Shown: piece by piece, positions 15,735-25,718 of the stretch
How positions within the stretch are numbered: position 1 is the stretch's first letter
Layout: the number at the start of each line of letters is the position of its first letter
DNA from: Aliiroseovarius subalbicans
GTDB lineage: Bacteria > Pseudomonadota > Alphaproteobacteria > Rhodobacterales > Rhodobacteraceae
Assembly (NCBI RefSeq): GCF_022678625.1
Contig: NZ_JALBYQ010000001.1
Location: 682,001-746,000, forward strand
Direction of reading: 5' to 3'
DNA length: 64,000 bases
Position numbers and translations under genes: made by a program
The notes under the pieces: model-generated
Told to the model about the DNA's origin: nothing
Seen by the model: only the letters and a program-made list of their open reading frames with translations
The model's database searches: none

Positions 15735-16687
15735 GCCGCTGCCTTCGACCGCTCCAACATGCGCGTGCGCAACATGCCCGCGCTGCCAATCTGGATGAAA
15801 TAGGCGATCATCACAGGCAGGATGAACGTCGGCCCGTAGGTGTCGATCGAAAACACCGCCAGGATCAGCGCCAGCGTGATGTAACGCGTGGCGATATGCC
15901 AATAGACCGCGCGCCCCTCGGCGTCATTGTCCGTTAGATAGCGCGCGGCGGTGAAGGCCACGGCGTAGAAGGCGGTGGTCGCGACGATGGCGCGCAACAG
16001 CGCCTCAACCGGGACGGTGAACAGCAGCTGCGAGGTGGTCAGGCTAAACAAGTAGAACACGATTCCGAACATCGTCGCCTTCGAGATCAGCGGTTGGTGC
16101 TTTTCAGTAAACGCCATCACGCCGGGCAGGAAAGCGCGTGCCAGACGGCTGAGCAGAAACGGGATCACGATCAGGATCACGAAGGGCGCGAAGGGCTTGA
16201 TCTCTCGTCCCGTGGACACCGGGCCGTCGCCCAGAACGGGTGCCGGGAACCAGCCGCTAGCCAGGTCGAAATACAGTCCAAAGATCAACGTGATGGGCAA
16301 CAACAGCGCCAGGTTTAGCATGAAGATGATGAAGCCCAGCTTCGGGTTCGCGCCGGAGGTCTTGATCCACATCATCACCATGCCGCCACCGGGCAACAGC
16401 GCCAGCAGCAGCAGCGCGCCGGCAATGCCGATGTCGCCCGAGAGATAGCCGATCAGCAGCGCGGCAGCGGTCACCAGCAGGTAATTGATCCACAGGTTGG
16501 CAAAGATCGAGTGTTTTTGCTTTTTCACCAGCGCCATGTCGGACAACTGAAACTTGAACAGCGACGGCGTGACCAGAAATATGCCCGCGACCACGCAGAC
16601 CAGCGAGGAAAAGGCGAAACCGCCCGTCAGGTAACCGGTGCCAAGGCCCAGCACGATGGCCGCGACGACAAGGAGGATCTGTTGCAT
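15731..16687 (-). CDS. ACR3/BASS-superfamily membrane transporter
   Basis: A 318-residue protein with about ten transmembrane helices. The block LLPGGGMVMMWIKTSGANPKLGF occupies the position of the ACR3 motif (PCTAMVFVW...GDPN) but lacks the Cys, so it belongs to the bile acid/arsenite-type BASS superfamily with a divergent substrate. AAGGGAAC precedes the ATG at 16687. A perfect 9-bp-arm inverted repeat lies 33-56 bases upstream, resembling sites bound by ArsR-type repressors, although no arsR gene is adjacent. It lies directly downstream of mfd on the same strand but probably has its own promoter. Confidence 0.75.
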   Translation of the reverse strand: MQQILLVVAAIVLGLGTGYLTGGFAFSSLVCVVAGIFLVTPSLFKFQLSDMALVKKQKHSIFANLWINYLLVTAAALLIGYLSGDIGIAGALLLLALLPGGGMVMMWIKTSGANPKLGFIIFMLNLALLLPITLIFGLYFDLASGWFPAPVLGDGPVSTGREIKPFAPFVILIVIPFLLSRLARAFLPGVMAFTEKHQPLISKATMFGIVFYLFSLTTSQLLFTVPVEALLRAIVATTAFYAVAFTAARYLTDNDAEGRAVYWHIATRYITLALILAVFSIDTYGPTFILPVMIAYFIQIGSAGMLRTRMLERSKAAA

Positions 16688-16719
16688 GGGGCGTTCCCTT
16701 CGGGGTGAGGTTCGCCTTC

Positions 16720-16743
16720 ATATATTCCAATTGCGGAATATAT
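16720..16743. promoter_or_regulatory. ArsR-like operator upstream of the ACR3/BASS-like gene
   Basis: Perfect inverted repeat ATATATTCC-AATTGC-GGAATATAT (arms 16720-16728 and 16735-16743). The AT-rich dyad with TTC/GAA halves resembles ArsR/SmtB-family operators. It ends exactly at the last base of mfd, in DNA otherwise very GC-rich. Confidence 0.55.
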
Positions 16744-19700
16744 CAAGTTTTCTTTGCCCGTCGCTTTTCATCCCGCACCTTGATCGCCAGATCTTGCGCA
16801 ATGGAAAAGGCGCCCTTGATCTTGTCCGAGGTCCGGCGCCAGTCGCGCCGCACCACGATCTTGTTGTCGCGCACCTTGGCCAAGCCATTCTGAGCATTGA
16901 TGAATTCCACAAGCCCGGCGGGCGAGGCGAACTTGTCGCGGTGGAACTGGATCGTGGCACCCTTCGGGCCCCCGTCAAGTTTCGCGATCCCTGCCCGCTT
17001 GCACATCGCCTTGATGCGCACGATCAAAAGCAGCGTGTTGACCTCTTTCGGCAGCTTGCCGAAGCGGTCGATCAGCTCGGCGGCAAAGCCTTCCAGCTCG
17101 ACCTTGGAGGTCAGACCGGACAGGCGGCGATAAAGGCCCAGCCGCACGTCCAGATCGGGCACATAGGTATCGGGGATCAGAACCGGCACGCCCAGATTGA
17201 TCGTCGGTGCCCAGGTCTCGTCCGCCTCGGTCAGCCCCTCCAGCTCACCGGTGCGGATCTTGGCAATCGCCTCCTCCAGCATCTGCTGATACAGCTCATA
17301 GCCCACTTCGCGCATCTGGCCGGACTGCTCTTCGCCCAGAAGATTGCCGGCGCCGCGAATGTCCAGATCCTGGCTGGCCAGGGTGAAGCCCGCGCCCAAC
17401 GTGTCCAGGGACCCCAGCACGCGCAGGCGCTTTTCGGCGGTCGGCGTCAGTTTTAGGCGTGGTTTCGTGGTCAGATAGGCATAGGCACGGGTTTTCGAAC
17501 GCCCCACCCGGCCCCGGATCTGGTAAAGCTGCGCCAGCCCGAACATGTCGGCGCGGTGCACGATCATCGTGTTGGCGGTCGGGATATCCAGCCCGCTTTC
17601 CACAATCGTTGTGGCCAGCAGAACGTCGTATTTGCCGTCGTAAAACGCGTTCATCCGGGCGTCCAGCTCGCCCGCTGCCATCTGGCCATGCGCAACCACG
17701 TGGCTGACTTCGGGCACATGGGTTTCCAGAAAATCCACGATCTCTGGCAGGTCCTTGATGCGCGGCACGACGAAAAAGCTCTGCCCGCCACGGTAATGTT
17801 CGCGCAAAAGCGCTTCGCGGATCGTGACGCTGTCAAACTCGGACACGTAGGTGCGGATCGACAGCCGATCCACTGGCGGCGTGCCGATGATCGACAGGTC
17901 CCGCACCCCCGACAGTGACATCTGCAGCGTGCGCGGAATGGGCGTCGCGGTCAGCGTCAGAACATGCACGTCCGAGCGCATTTCCTTCAGCCGTTCCTTG
18001 TGCCCGACCCCGAAGCGTTGTTCTTCGTCCACGATCATCAGGCCCAGATTGTCAAACCGCACGCCTTTGGCCAGAAGCGCGTGGGTGCCGATAACGATAT
18101 CCATCGTGCCGCGTGACATGCCTTCGCGGGTCAATTGCGCCTCGCGCTGGCCGACAAAACGCGACAGCTGTCCGACCTGGATCGGGAAGCCGCGGAAGCG
18201 TTCGCTGAAACTTTTGTAGTGCTGACGGGCCAGCAGCGTGGTGGGCGCGATCACCGCCACCTGTTGTCCGGCCATCGCAGCGACGAAGGCCGCGCGCATC
18301 GCGACCTCGGTCTTGCCAAAGCCCACGTCGCCACAAACCAGGCGGTCCATCGGCTGGCCGCTGGCGATGTCCTCGATCACGTCGGAAATCGCGCCCAGCT
18401 GGTCCTCGGTTTCCTGATACGGGAACCGGGCGCTAAACTCCTCCCAGGCGTGGTGTGGCGCCTCCAGCACCGGCGCCTTGCGCAGCGCGCGTTCGGCGGC
18501 CAGGCGGATCAGCTTTTCGGCCACCTCGCGGATGCGTTCCTTGAGCTTGGCCTTCTTGGCCTGCCAGGCCCCGCCGCCCAACTTGTCAAGCAGCCCGCTT
18601 TCGTGGCCGAACTTCGACAGAAGCTCGATGTTTTCCACCGGCAGGAACAGCCGGTCGCCGCCGGCATATTCCAGCGCGATGCATTCATGCGGCGCGCCCA
18701 TCGCGGTGATGGTTTCCAGGCCGTTGTATTTGCCCACGCCATGTTCGACATGCACAATCAGGTCACCGGGGCTAAGGCTTTGGGTCTCGGTCAGGAAGTT
18801 CTCGGCGCGTTTCTTGCGGCTGGGCGCGCGGATCAGGCGATCGCCCAACACGTCCTGCTCGGAAATCACGGTCAGTGCCTGCGTTTCAAACCCGTGCTCC
18901 AGCGGCCAGACGGTCAGATAAACACCGCCCTGCGCCTCGGGCACATCGCGGAAATCGGCAATCGGGGCGGTGGCGGTCAGGCCTTCGTCGGCCAAAAGCC
19001 CCTGCAGTCGTTCGCGTGCGCCTTCCGAGTAGCTGGCGACAACCACGGGGCCATCGCCACGCCGGGCCTTAACATGTTCGGAAAGGGCATTGAAAAGGTT
19101 TACCTTTTCCATCTGTCGTTCGGGTGCGAAATTGCGCCCGATGCGACCGCCGCCGTCCAGAACGCCCGGCCCGGTGGCTTGCGGCAGGGCGGACAACTGC
19201 ACCACGCGGCGGCTGGCAACGCAAGCGTTCCACGCATCATCGTTCAGATACAGAAGCTCAGGCGGACAGGGTTTGTAGACGCTGTCCATCCGGTTTTTCG
19301 ACGACATCGCGGCGCGACGGGTCTCGTATTGGTCCTCGATCCCCTCCCACCGTGCCAAGCGTGTAGGCGTCAGCTGATCGTCCAGCACGATCGGCGCTTC
19401 GGGCAGGTAATCGAACAGCGTTTCCAACCTGTCGTGGAAGAACGGTAGCCAATGTTCCACGCCCTGGTGCTTGCGGCCTGCCGAGACCGCTTCATAGAGC
19501 GGATCATCGGACCCGGCGGCGCCAAATTCGATGCGGTAATTCTGCCGAAACCGGGTGATCGCGGCCTCGTCCAGGATAACTTCGCTGACTGGGGCCAGTT
19601 CGACCACCGACAGGTTTTCGGTGGTGCGTTGAGTGATCGGATCAAACCGACGCGCGCCGTCCAGCACATCGCCAAACAGGTCCAGCCGCACCGGACCGGT

Positions 19701-20201
19701 GTCGCCGGGGGGAAAGATATCGATGATGCCGCCGCGCACGGCAAAATCGCCCGGCTCCATCACCGTGGGACTTTGGCTAAAGCCCATGCGCACCAGAAAC
19801 GCCTTTAGCGCGTCGACGTCGATGCGCCGGTCCACCTCGGCCACGAAGGCGCTGTCCTTCAGAACTGCGCGGGCCGGAAGGCGCTGGGTGGCGGCGTTCA
19901 GCGTGGTCAGAAGTAGAAATTTGCCAGTAAGCCCCTGCGCCAACCCGGCCAGTGTGGCCATCCGCGTGGCAGACACGTCGGGGTTTGGTGATACGCGATC
20001 GAACGGCAGGCAATCCCAGCCCGGCAGCGTGATCACCGGCATGTCAGGGGCAAAGAATGCCAACGCCGCCTGCATTGCCGCCAGCCGCTTGTCATCCCGC
20101 GCGACATGGATCACCGGCCCCCCCGCGCGGGCTTGTTCTGCCAGCAAAAGCTGTGCGTCAAAGCCCTCGGGGGCGCCTGACAGGGTAACGTGCAGTGTCA
20201 T
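16743..20201 (-). CDS. mfd: Transcription-repair coupling factor
   Basis: Mfd is the DNA translocase that removes RNA polymerase stalled at lesions and recruits UvrA. The 1152-residue product has an N-terminal UvrB-like module (GWDCLPFDRVSPN), the RNA polymerase-interacting domain (SPGDLIVHVEHGVGKYNGL, about residue 500), the helicase Walker A GDVGFGKTEVAMRAAF, the Walker B DEEQRFGVGHKERLK, and the C-terminal TRCF domain. Length is normal. ATG at 20201 chosen because MTLHVTLSGAPEG is the family-like start. It follows the membrane protein gene at 20207 by five bases. uvrA also lies in this window but far away. Confidence 0.97.
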   Translation of the reverse strand: MTLHVTLSGAPEGFDAQLLLAEQARAGGPVIHVARDDKRLAAMQAALAFFAPDMPVITLPGWDCLPFDRVSPNPDVSATRMATLAGLAQGLTGKFLLLTTLNAATQRLPARAVLKDSAFVAEVDRRIDVDALKAFLVRMGFSQSPTVMEPGDFAVRGGIIDIFPPGDTGPVRLDLFGDVLDGARRFDPITQRTTENLSVVELAPVSEVILDEAAITRFRQNYRIEFGAAGSDDPLYEAVSAGRKHQGVEHWLPFFHDRLETLFDYLPEAPIVLDDQLTPTRLARWEGIEDQYETRRAAMSSKNRMDSVYKPCPPELLYLNDDAWNACVASRRVVQLSALPQATGPGVLDGGGRIGRNFAPERQMEKVNLFNALSEHVKARRGDGPVVVASYSEGARERLQGLLADEGLTATAPIADFRDVPEAQGGVYLTVWPLEHGFETQALTVISEQDVLGDRLIRAPSRKKRAENFLTETQSLSPGDLIVHVEHGVGKYNGLETITAMGAPHECIALEYAGGDRLFLPVENIELLSKFGHESGLLDKLGGGAWQAKKAKLKERIREVAEKLIRLAAERALRKAPVLEAPHHAWEEFSARFPYQETEDQLGAISDVIEDIASGQPMDRLVCGDVGFGKTEVAMRAAFVAAMAGQQVAVIAPTTLLARQHYKSFSERFRGFPIQVGQLSRFVGQREAQLTREGMSRGTMDIVIGTHALLAKGVRFDNLGLMIVDEEQRFGVGHKERLKEMRSDVHVLTLTATPIPRTLQMSLSGVRDLSIIGTPPVDRLSIRTYVSEFDSVTIREALLREHYRGGQSFFVVPRIKDLPEIVDFLETHVPEVSHVVAHGQMAAGELDARMNAFYDGKYDVLLATTIVESGLDIPTANTMIVHRADMFGLAQLYQIRGRVGRSKTRAYAYLTTKPRLKLTPTAEKRLRVLGSLDTLGAGFTLASQDLDIRGAGNLLGEEQSGQMREVGYELYQQMLEEAIAKIRTGELEGLTEADETWAPTINLGVPVLIPDTYVPDLDVRLGLYRRLSGLTSKVELEGFAAELIDRFGKLPKEVNTLLLIVRIKAMCKRAGIAKLDGGPKGATIQFHRDKFASPAGLVEFINAQNGLAKVRDNKIVVRRDWRRTSDKIKGAFSIAQDLAIKVRDEKRRAKKT

Positions 20202-20206
20202 CGTGA

Positions 20207-20734
20207 TTATCCGCCCAGAGCGCCCAGCGACAGGTTCTGATACATGCCCCACATGGAGGTCGTGAAGATTGAGATCATACCGACGATCTGGGTGTGGATA
20301 CGGTGGCGGTTAAGGCGCTTTTGCAACGCCACGCCTTGCAGATGGGTGTCACGAATGACTCGGGCGGCGTTCAACGACAGAATGCCAACGATGGTCATGG
20401 GAAAGGCCAGCAGAAACACCGCCTGGGCGAACTCGACCCAGTACCAGAAGCCTAGAAGCGCCAGGGTGGTCAGGATCGCGCAGACAATCCCTAAAAGCCA
20501 AAGTCCGGACACCCCGGCGATATAGAGCAAGCGGTCGGCGTTGATGCGCACCATGTCCTCCATGTCGGTGGCTGCCTGGCCCCCGTGGCGCGCAGCGCGC
20601 TGGATCATGTCGAACGGCACGCCCAGCACCCAATGGCTGGTCGTGGACCAGGCAACGGCAAGCGCGATCCAATACCACAGATTGGAAAAAGACCGCATGT
20701 CGATCAGTTCAAAGAGGGTTTGGTACCAGTCCAC
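20207..20734 (-). CDS. Membrane protein of the Rhodobacterales 'component of SufBCD complex' type
   Basis: A 175-residue protein with about four transmembrane segments (YWIALAVAWSTTSHWVLG, LLYIAGVSGLWLLGIVCAIL, a following segment with FLLAFPMTIVGILSL, and a C-terminal one). Homologues in Rhodobacterales carry the database label 'component of SufBCD complex', but I see nothing in it that indicates Fe-S assembly and there are no suf genes nearby, so function is unknown. The start is probably the GTG at 20734 (giving (V/M)DWYQTLFELIDMRSF); the ATG at 20698 has no ribosome site. Only five bases separate it from mfd. Confidence 0.75.
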   Translation of the reverse strand: MDWYQTLFELIDMRSFSNLWYWIALAVAWSTTSHWVLGVPFDMIQRAARHGGQAATDMEDMVRINADRLLYIAGVSGLWLLGIVCAILTTLALLGFWYWVEFAQAVFLLAFPMTIVGILSLNAARVIRDTHLQGVALQKRLNRHRIHTQIVGMISIFTTSMWGMYQNLSLGALGG

Positions 20735-20852
20735 CAGAGTCAGCCCTTGGTTGTGCCGCGCGACATTAACCCCGGGCGTCCGGCTTTGCCAGCCCTTGAG
20801 ATGCGTCGCGTGACATGGCAAGCACGGGGAAACCGCTTGAAGAGGATCCAGC

Positions 20853-21851
20853 ATGAGACGCACCGTCGCCCCCTTCCCCGCAACGCGCCTGCGCCGGGGG
20901 CGTGTCAGCCCCGCCATTCGCGACCTGGTACGCGAAAACGCGCTGTCGGTCGGGGATCTGATCTGGCCGATTTTCGTGATGGATGGCGAGGATGCTGAAA
21001 CACCCGTGCCGTCCATGCCGGGCGTATCGCGCATGAGCGTGGACCGGGTGGTGGTGGCCGCGCGCAAGGCCGCCGATCTGGGCATCCCGGCGATCTGCAT
21101 CTTTCCCTATACCGACCCGGCGCTGAAGACCGAGCTGTGCGAGGAAGCCTGGAACCCCGACAACCTGTCCAATCGCACCATTCGCGCGGTCAAGGCGGCG
21201 GTGCCCGAGATTGCAGTGATGACCGACGTGGCGCTGGACCCCTACAACGCCAACGGCCATGACGGCATCGTGCGGGATGGCGAGATCGTGAACGACGAAA
21301 CCGTCCAGGCGCTGGTGCGCATGGCGCTGGCGCAGGCCGACGCAGGGGCGGACATTCTGGGCCCGTCCGACATGATGGATGGCCGCATTGGCGCGATGCG
21401 CAAGGCGCTGGAGGACAGCGGCCACGCCAATGTCGCGATCATGTCCTACACGGCGAAATATGCCTCGTCCTTCTATGGCCCGTTTCGCGACGCGGTCGGC
21501 GCTTCGGGCGCGTTGAAGGGCGACAAGAAAACATACCAGATGGATCCGGCCAATTCCGACGAGGCGATGCGCCTGGTCGAACGCGACCTGCTTGAAGGCG
21601 CGGACATGGTGATGGTGAAACCGGGCATGCCGTATCTGGACATCTGCCGCCGGGTGAAGGACGAGTTTGGCGTGCCCACCTTTGCCTACCAGGTCAGCGG
21701 CGAATACGCGATGTTGATGGGGGCGGCGCAGAACGGCTGGGTCGATGGCGACGGGGTGATGATGGAAAGCCTGCTGGCGTTCAAACGCGCCGGGTGTGAT
21801 GGCATCCTGACCTATTTCGCCCCTCGCGTGGCCGAGCTTCTGGCAAAATAA
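20853..21851 (+). CDS. hemB: Delta-aminolevulinic acid dehydratase (porphobilinogen synthase)
   Basis: HemB condenses two 5-aminolevulinate molecules to porphobilinogen in haem, chlorophyll and cobalamin synthesis. The 332-residue product has both Schiff-base lysines, in SYTAKYASSFYGPFRDA (about residue 200) and MVMVKPGMPYLD (about 256). In the metal-site region the sequence is TDVALDPYNANGHDG: the three zinc cysteines of the E. coli type are absent, so this is the zinc-independent (Mg/K-type) form known from Rhodobacter. It is divergent from the gene at 20734. A typical short terminator follows. Confidence 0.97.
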   Translation: MRRTVAPFPATRLRRGRVSPAIRDLVRENALSVGDLIWPIFVMDGEDAETPVPSMPGVSRMSVDRVVVAARKAADLGIPAICIFPYTDPALKTELCEEAWNPDNLSNRTIRAVKAAVPEIAVMTDVALDPYNANGHDGIVRDGEIVNDETVQALVRMALAQADAGADILGPSDMMDGRIGAMRKALEDSGHANVAIMSYTAKYASSFYGPFRDAVGASGALKGDKKTYQMDPANSDEAMRLVERDLLEGADMVMVKPGMPYLDICRRVKDEFGVPTFAYQVSGEYAMLMGAAQNGWVDGDGVMMESLLAFKRAGCDGILTYFAPRVAELLAK

Positions 21852-21867
21852 GCCCTATCGGGTTGCG

Positions 21868-21927
21868 CCCCCTTCGGGGTCGCGGGAGGCCGCTTCGCGG
21901 CGAGTTTGAGCCTCCGGCGGGGGTTTT
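21868..21927 (+). terminator. hemB terminator region
   Basis: Three GC hairpins follow hemB: GCCCC-TTC-GGGG near 21868-21879, CCGC-TTC-GCGG near 21890-21900, and CCTCC-GGC-GGGGG (21911-21923) followed by TTTT. The last is a form often seen at gene ends in Rhodobacterales. Confidence 0.65.
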
Positions 21928-21944
21928 CACGGAAAGAGGAAAGT

Positions 21945-23561
21945 TCAGCTACCGCGGATGAAGGCGATCAGCTGGGCGGTGGATTTGTCCTTGTCCGCAG
22001 CACTTTCGCGGCCCGAAACCACGGGTTCCAGCGCCACGGCAAGCTCTTTGCCCAGTTCGACGCCCCATTGGTCATAAGAATTGAGGCCGAGCACTACCCC
22101 CTCGACGAACACCCGGTGTTCATAAAGCGCGATGATGCGGCCCAGGGTGGCGGGGTCGAGTTTGGGATAGATCAGTGTGGTTGAGGGGCGGTTTCCGGGA
22201 AACACCCGGTGGCGCGCCTGGCGCTCCAACTCGTCGCCTGTCAGACCCTTGGTGTGCATCAACGCGCGTGCCGCGTCCAGCGTGCGGCCTTTCATCAAGG
22301 CTTCGGATTGCGCCAGGCAATTGGCCAGCAGCAGGGTGTGTTGGTGCGCCAAATCGGGTTCATGACCCTGTGCAGCGACCAGGAAATCGCACGGCACCAC
22401 GCCGGTTCCCTGATGGATCAGCTGATAGAAGGCATGTTGACCGTTGGTGCCAGGTTCGCCCCAAACCACAGGGCCAGAGGGATGCTCCAGATCGCGCCCG
22501 TCCATCGCCACGCCTTTGCCGTTCGATTCCATTTCCAGCTGTTGGAAATAGGCCGGAAGGCGTGACAGGCGTTGATCATAGGGCAGCACCGCGCGGGTCG
22601 GATAACCGCAGATCTGGTGGTGCCAGAGCCCGACCAGCGCCAGCATGAGAGGCAGGTTGTCCCGGCCTTCGGCGGTCTGGAAATGGCGGTCCATCTCATG
22701 CGCGCCGGCCAGGAAGGCGCGGAAGTTTTCCGGGCCGATGGCCAGCATCAGCGACAGCCCGATCGGCCCCCAGAGCGAATAGCGCCCTCCGACCCAGTCT
22801 TCGAAGCCGAACACGCGGTCGGGTGGAATGTTCCACTCGGCAGCCTTTTCGCTGTTCGACGACAGCGCCACGAAATGCCCGCCCGCCATGTCAGCCCCCA
22901 CGCCCGCGGCCAGCCAGTCACGCGCGGTGGCCGCGTTGGTCATGGTCTCGATGGTGGTGAAGGTCTTGGAGGCAATAATCACCAGGGTCGAGCCGGGGTT
23001 GAGCCCCCTCAGCGTGTCATGGATATGCGCGCCGTCGACGTTTGAGACGAAATGGCAGCGCGGCCCGTCGTGGAACGGCGCCAGCGCAAGACAGGCCATC
23101 GCCGGGCCAAGGTCCGAGCCACCGATGCCGATGTTCACCACGTCGGTATAGCGCCCGCCACCGGGGGCGTGGATCGCGCCGCTGCGCAGGCCGTCGGCGA
23201 AATCCGCCATCCGCTCCAGCGTGGCATGCACCTCGGGCAACACGTCCAGCCCGTCGACCGTGACCGGCCCCGGACCGGGGTGGCGCAGGGCCGTGTGCAG
23301 CACCGCGCGGCCCTCGGTTTCGTTGATCTTCGCACCGGCAAACATCGCGTCGCGCTTTTGCGCCACGCCGGTTTCATCAGCCAAATGCAGCAAAAGCCCA
23401 ACCGCCGTGTTGTCCAGGTTGGTTTTTGACCAATCCAGAAGCATGCCGCAGGCGCGGGTGGAAAAGTCCCCGGCCCGGTTCGCGTCGAACAGTGCTTCGA
23501 TGCGCCGGGCGGCCACGTCTTCCTGATGGGATTTCAACCGTGCCCAGGTTGCGTTGGTCAT
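21945..23561 (-). CDS. pgi: Glucose-6-phosphate isomerase
   Basis: Pgi interconverts glucose 6-phosphate and fructose 6-phosphate. The 538-residue product has the family signatures [27 protein letters not shown], the [12 protein letters not shown] block and the C-terminal [10 protein letters not shown] motif. ATG at 23561 is used (a TTG lies five codons upstream). Last gene of zwf-pgl-pgi, starting two bases after the pgl stop. The order makes biological sense: pgi feeds fructose 6-phosphate back into zwf for cyclic Entner-Doudoroff metabolism. Confidence 0.97.
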   Translation of the reverse strand: MTNATWARLKSHQEDVAARRIEALFDANRAGDFSTRACGMLLDWSKTNLDNTAVGLLLHLADETGVAQKRDAMFAGAKINETEGRAVLHTALRHPGPGPVTVDGLDVLPEVHATLERMADFADGLRSGAIHAPGGGRYTDVVNIGIGGSDLGPAMACLALAPFHDGPRCHFVSNVDGAHIHDTLRGLNPGSTLVIIASKTFTTIETMTNAATARDWLAAGVGADMAGGHFVALSSNSEKAAEWNIPPDRVFGFEDWVGGRYSLWGPIGLSLMLAIGPENFRAFLAGAHEMDRHFQTAEGRDNLPLMLALVGLWHHQICGYPTRAVLPYDQRLSRLPAYFQQLEMESNGKGVAMDGRDLEHPSGPVVWGEPGTNGQHAFYQLIHQGTGVVPCDFLVAAQGHEPDLAHQHTLLLANCLAQSEALMKGRTLDAARALMHTKGLTGDELERQARHRVFPGNRPSTTLIYPKLDPATLGRIIALYEHRVFVEGVVLGLNSYDQWGVELGKELAVALEPVVSGRESAADKDKSTAQLIAFIRGS

Positions 23562-23563
23562 GT

Positions 23564-24235
23564 TTAAACCGCCCAATGTACGGTGAGGTCCCGCAAAAAG
23601 GCAGCGATCGGCGCATCGTGCGCGCGCGCGCCTTGGGCTTGCTCCAATGCGGTGCGTTTGTCTGGGCCGAAAATCAGCAAATGCTTCGACAGAGCGCCGT
23701 TCAGCACCGGTTCGCTTAACGTCACGCGCGGCTCTGGCGCGCCCGGCGCGCGCATCGCAACCAACGGCGGTGCATTTGGAGACAACGCCGCATCCAGCTT
23801 GTCGGCGCCGGGAAAGATCGAGGCTGTGTGTTTGTCCGTGCCCATGCCCAGAAGCACAACGCTGAGCGGCGTGATGGCGCGAATGCCACCTTCCAGCGCG
23901 CCCAAACCTTCCTCAGGTGTGTCTGTCGCGGTGTAGAGCGGCACCAAATTGGCCGCCGCCGCCCGGCCCTGAAACAGCCGTTCGCGCAAAAGCCGTGTGT
24001 TGGACCGCTCGTGGTCTGCGGGCAGCCAGCGTTCGTCCGTCAACACGACATCGACCCGCGCCCAGTCCAGATCGACAGCGCAGAGCGCATCGAAAACTGG
24101 CCCCGGCGTGGTGCCACCAGGCACGGCCAGGGCGGCGCGGTCTTCGTGGTGAAGTGCGCCCACCAGTTCTTCGGCCAACACATCAACGAGATCCAGCACC
24201 AAGGCTTCCCGATCCGGGTATTCAACGAAATTCAT
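23564..24235 (-). CDS. pgl: 6-phosphogluconolactonase
   Basis: Pgl hydrolyses 6-phosphogluconolactone to 6-phosphogluconate. The 223-residue product (DevB-type) shows [36 protein letters not shown] and [18 protein letters not shown], the core motifs of the family. Its ATG overlaps the zwf stop in an ATGA at 24232-24235, so translation is probably coupled. Middle gene of the zwf-pgl-pgi operon. Confidence 0.96.
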   Translation of the reverse strand: MNFVEYPDREALVLDLVDVLAEELVGALHHEDRAALAVPGGTTPGPVFDALCAVDLDWARVDVVLTDERWLPADHERSNTRLLRERLFQGRAAAANLVPLYTATDTPEEGLGALEGGIRAITPLSVVLLGMGTDKHTASIFPGADKLDAALSPNAPPLVAMRAPGAPEPRVTLSEPVLNGALSKHLLIFGPDKRTALEQAQGARAHDAPIAAFLRDLTVHWAV

Positions 24236-25686
24236 TTGCGAAGATCCCTCCAACGACGTCCATCACGATGCAGAAGGATAAGCGCGTCTTCCGGCCCCGT
24301 CGAGCCTGGATCATAGGGGTGCGGCCGATCTTCGCGCCGGGTCCAGCTGTCGATGATCGGATCGGTCCAGGCCCAGGCGGCCTCGACCTCATCACCGCGC
24401 ATGAACAGGGTCTGGTTGCCGCGGATCACGTCCATGATCAGGCGTTCATAGGCGTCGGGAACGTCCGCGACCTCTTCGCCCAGAGCCTCGGCAAAGGTCA
24501 TGTCCAGCGGCACGTCGATCAGGCGCATGCCCCCCGGCCCCGGTTCCTTGATCGTCACCCGCAGGTCCATGCCTTCGTTGGGTTGCAGGCGGATCGAAAG
24601 CTCATTGGCGCTTTGTCCGGTGTCGCTTTCGAAGATCGAATGCGGCGGTTCCTTGAAACGTACGACGATCTCGCTCATCCGGGCCTTCATCTTCTTGCCG
24701 GTGCGCAGATAGAAATCGGTGCCGTTCCAGCGCCAGTTGGCGATGTGAACGCGCATGGCGATGAAGCTTTCCGTCAGGCTGTCGGGGTTTTCCGCATCCT
24801 CAAGATACGAGGCGCTGTCGTCCCCCGCCTTGTATTGCCCGCGCACGATGTCGTCGGGGTGCACCGGGTCAAGCGCCCGGATCACTTTCAGTTTCTCGTC
24901 ACGCACCGCGTCCGGGTCGAACTTCGACGGCGGCTCCATCGCGGTAAGGCACAAAAGTTGCATCAGGTGGTTCTGCACCATGTCGCGCATCGCGCCGGAT
25001 TTGTCATAATATGCGCCGCGCCCGTCCACGCCCACGGTTTCGGCCACGGTGATCTGGATGTGATCGACGTATTGCGCGTTCCACAGCGGTTCAAACAGCA
25101 TGTTGCCAAAGCGCACGGCCATCAGGTTCTGAACCGTTTCTTTGCCCAGGTAATGATCGATGCGATAGATCTGATCTTCATTGAAATGCTTGGCCAGGGT
25201 GGCGTTCAGGTCGCGCGCCGTGTCCAGGTTGTGACCAAAGGGTTTTTCCACCACGATGCGCGCATCTGGCCCGGCGATCTTATGCTTGTGAAGACGATTC
25301 GCTAAGTCTCCAAACAGGCTGGGCCCGACCGAAAAGTAAAACGCCTGTACCACGTCGGGGCGCACCTTTGCGGCCAGCTCTTTCCACCCGCCTGTCCCCA
25401 GGGCATCGACCGGGACATAGCTCAGGCACTCCAAAAAGGCGTCCAGCGCTTTCGCCTCGCATTTTCGTTTCGAGACGAACTCACGCACCGCGTCCTCCAC
25501 GAAGGTACGAAATTCGGCGTCGTCCATGTTGGATCTGGCCGCCCCAATGATGCGTGCGCTTTCAGGCATCTGACCGTCATAGAAACGTCGGTACAAGCCG
25601 GGCAGAATCTTGCGTCGGGCCAGATCGCCAGTGGCGCCGAAAATGACCAGATCAAAGGGATCGACAGGAATGACGCGCGCGACCAT
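24232..25686 (-). CDS. zwf: Glucose-6-phosphate 1-dehydrogenase
   Basis: Zwf oxidises glucose 6-phosphate to the lactone with NADP(+), the entry step of the Entner-Doudoroff and oxidative pentose phosphate routes. The 484-residue product has the nucleotide-binding loop FGATGDLARRK near residue 16 and the active-site signature RIDHYLGKETVQN (about residues 170-182). ATG at 25686 is preferred over one at 25704 because GGAGG lies 7 bases upstream of it. First gene of zwf-pgl-pgi, preceded by a perfect LacI-type palindrome at 25719-25732. No edd or eda gene is in the window. Confidence 0.98.
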   Translation of the reverse strand: MVARVIPVDPFDLVIFGATGDLARRKILPGLYRRFYDGQMPESARIIGAARSNMDDAEFRTFVEDAVREFVSKRKCEAKALDAFLECLSYVPVDALGTGGWKELAAKVRPDVVQAFYFSVGPSLFGDLANRLHKHKIAGPDARIVVEKPFGHNLDTARDLNATLAKHFNEDQIYRIDHYLGKETVQNLMAVRFGNMLFEPLWNAQYVDHIQITVAETVGVDGRGAYYDKSGAMRDMVQNHLMQLLCLTAMEPPSKFDPDAVRDEKLKVIRALDPVHPDDIVRGQYKAGDDSASYLEDAENPDSLTESFIAMRVHIANWRWNGTDFYLRTGKKMKARMSEIVVRFKEPPHSIFESDTGQSANELSIRLQPNEGMDLRVTIKEPGPGGMRLIDVPLDMTFAEALGEEVADVPDAYERLIMDVIRGNQTLFMRGDEVEAAWAWTDPIIDSWTRREDRPHPYDPGSTGPEDALILLHRDGRRWRDLRK

Positions 25687-25718
25687 GTGGGCCTCCGGAT
25701 GCATTGTGTTTCGTATTG

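Noticed and set aside
18135-19448. 437-codon open frame on the plus strand inside mfd
   Set aside because: Antisense shadow of mfd, rich in Gly, His and Gln, without family motifs.
23917-25305. 462-codon open frame on the plus strand opposite pgl and zwf
   Set aside because: Spans two real genes on the other strand and has no coherent protein features.
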